Source: Chryseobacterium piperi (GTDB lineage: Bacteria; Bacteroidota; Bacteroidia; Flavobacteriales; Weeksellaceae). From it: DNA of 64,000 bases. The position numbers were made by a program, and so were the translations under genes. Below the pieces are notes generated by a model that was not told the origin of the DNA, ran no database searches, and saw only the letters and a list, made by a program, of their open reading frames with translations. The stretch spans positions 4,437,947 through 4,501,946 of the forward strand of contig NZ_CP023049.2 of assembly GCF_002285635.2 (NCBI RefSeq), read 5' to 3'. Numbering within the stretch: position 1 is the first letter of the stretch; the number at the start of each line of letters is the position of its first letter. Of the stretch, positions 63,914 to 64,000 are shown piece after piece.

Positions 63914-64000
63914 TCAGTTATTATTTAATTTCCCTATTAAGGTTTCAATTAGGATATTTTGATTTGTAATCAGTTTTGTTATTTCTTCCTGATTTTTAAG
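63914..64000 (-). CDS. C-terminal end of a gene, perhaps an excisionase-like HTH protein
   Basis: The minus strand from the window end carries 28 codons (KNQEEITKLITNQNILIETL to GKLNNN) and TGA at 63914-63916. The amphipathic helix resembles the C-terminus of small HTH excisionase-like proteins common in Bacteroidota mobile elements, but the DNA-binding part is outside. 63783-63913 holds no gene. Confidence 0.4.
   Translation of the reverse strand, partial: LKNQEEITKLITNQNILIETLIGKLNNN

Noticed and set aside
1..64000. CRISPR array or restriction-modification system
   Set aside because: No regularly spaced direct repeats, Cas genes, or methylase-endonuclease pair were found; the only methyltransferase has a small-molecule type fold.

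Overview
The window looks like chromosomal DNA of a Bacteroidota bacterium of the Flavobacteriia, most likely Chryseobacterium or a close relative. The supporting signs are low GC, many TonB-dependent receptors, a SusC/SusD pair, a type IX secretion sorting domain, promoters of the TAnnTTTG type, a mevalonate-type HMG-CoA synthase, and IS1182, IS5 and IS21 elements. The genus is an inference from gene content; no rRNA gene is present.

Layout. 1-2.6 kb: a cobalamin uptake locus (adenosylcobalamin-type riboswitch, BtuB-like receptor, BtuG-like surface lipoprotein cut by the window edge). 2.9-13.7 kb: housekeeping and accessory genes (cytidine deaminase, old yellow enzyme, small membrane proteins, an IS1182 element, a GG-leader peptide, a T9SS-exported nuclease, a PLP enzyme, a peptidoglycan hydrolase, hemL). 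13.9-17.4 kb: two paralogous amidohydrolases around an AraC regulator. 18.5-24.2 kb: a beta-helix lipoprotein and TonB receptor divergent from a PhoB/PhoR-like two-component system, with an 11-bp direct repeat in the shared intergenic region. 24.4-33.7 kb: pRiA4b ORF-3-like protein, alpha-amylase-family lipoprotein, GreA-like protein, thyA, a Gly/Cys-rich peptide, M1 peptidase, methyltransferase, HMG-CoA synthase. 34.1-38.4 kb: SusC/SusD. 38.5-41.8 kb: AraC regulator, aldehyde dehydrogenase, DUF779. 41.9-50.6 kb: symporter, CbpA/CbpM chaperone pair, CBS-like enzyme, LolE-like permease, NamZ-like muramidase, envelope proteins, a thioredoxin-fold protein.

50.8-56.6 kb holds the most interesting locus: a 57-residue GG-leader precursor peptide missing from standard-length ORF calls, a JmjC/cupin-4 Fe(II)/2-oxoglutarate oxygenase and a peptidase-containing (C39) ABC exporter, all on the minus strand, with a divergent PAS-LuxR regulator. 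This looks like a ribosomally made, post-translationally modified peptide (RiPP) operon. An IS5-family element with a TAA target duplication sits 7 nt before the oxygenase start codon and splits the operon.

56.7-64 kb: tRNA-Phe, a DUF3472 lipoprotein, then the edge of a probable integrative/mobilizable element: a degenerate tRNA 3' end plus terminator copy at 58.4 kb, an unknown protein, an IS21 element, a truncated mobilization accessory gene and a relaxase. The element continues beyond the window.
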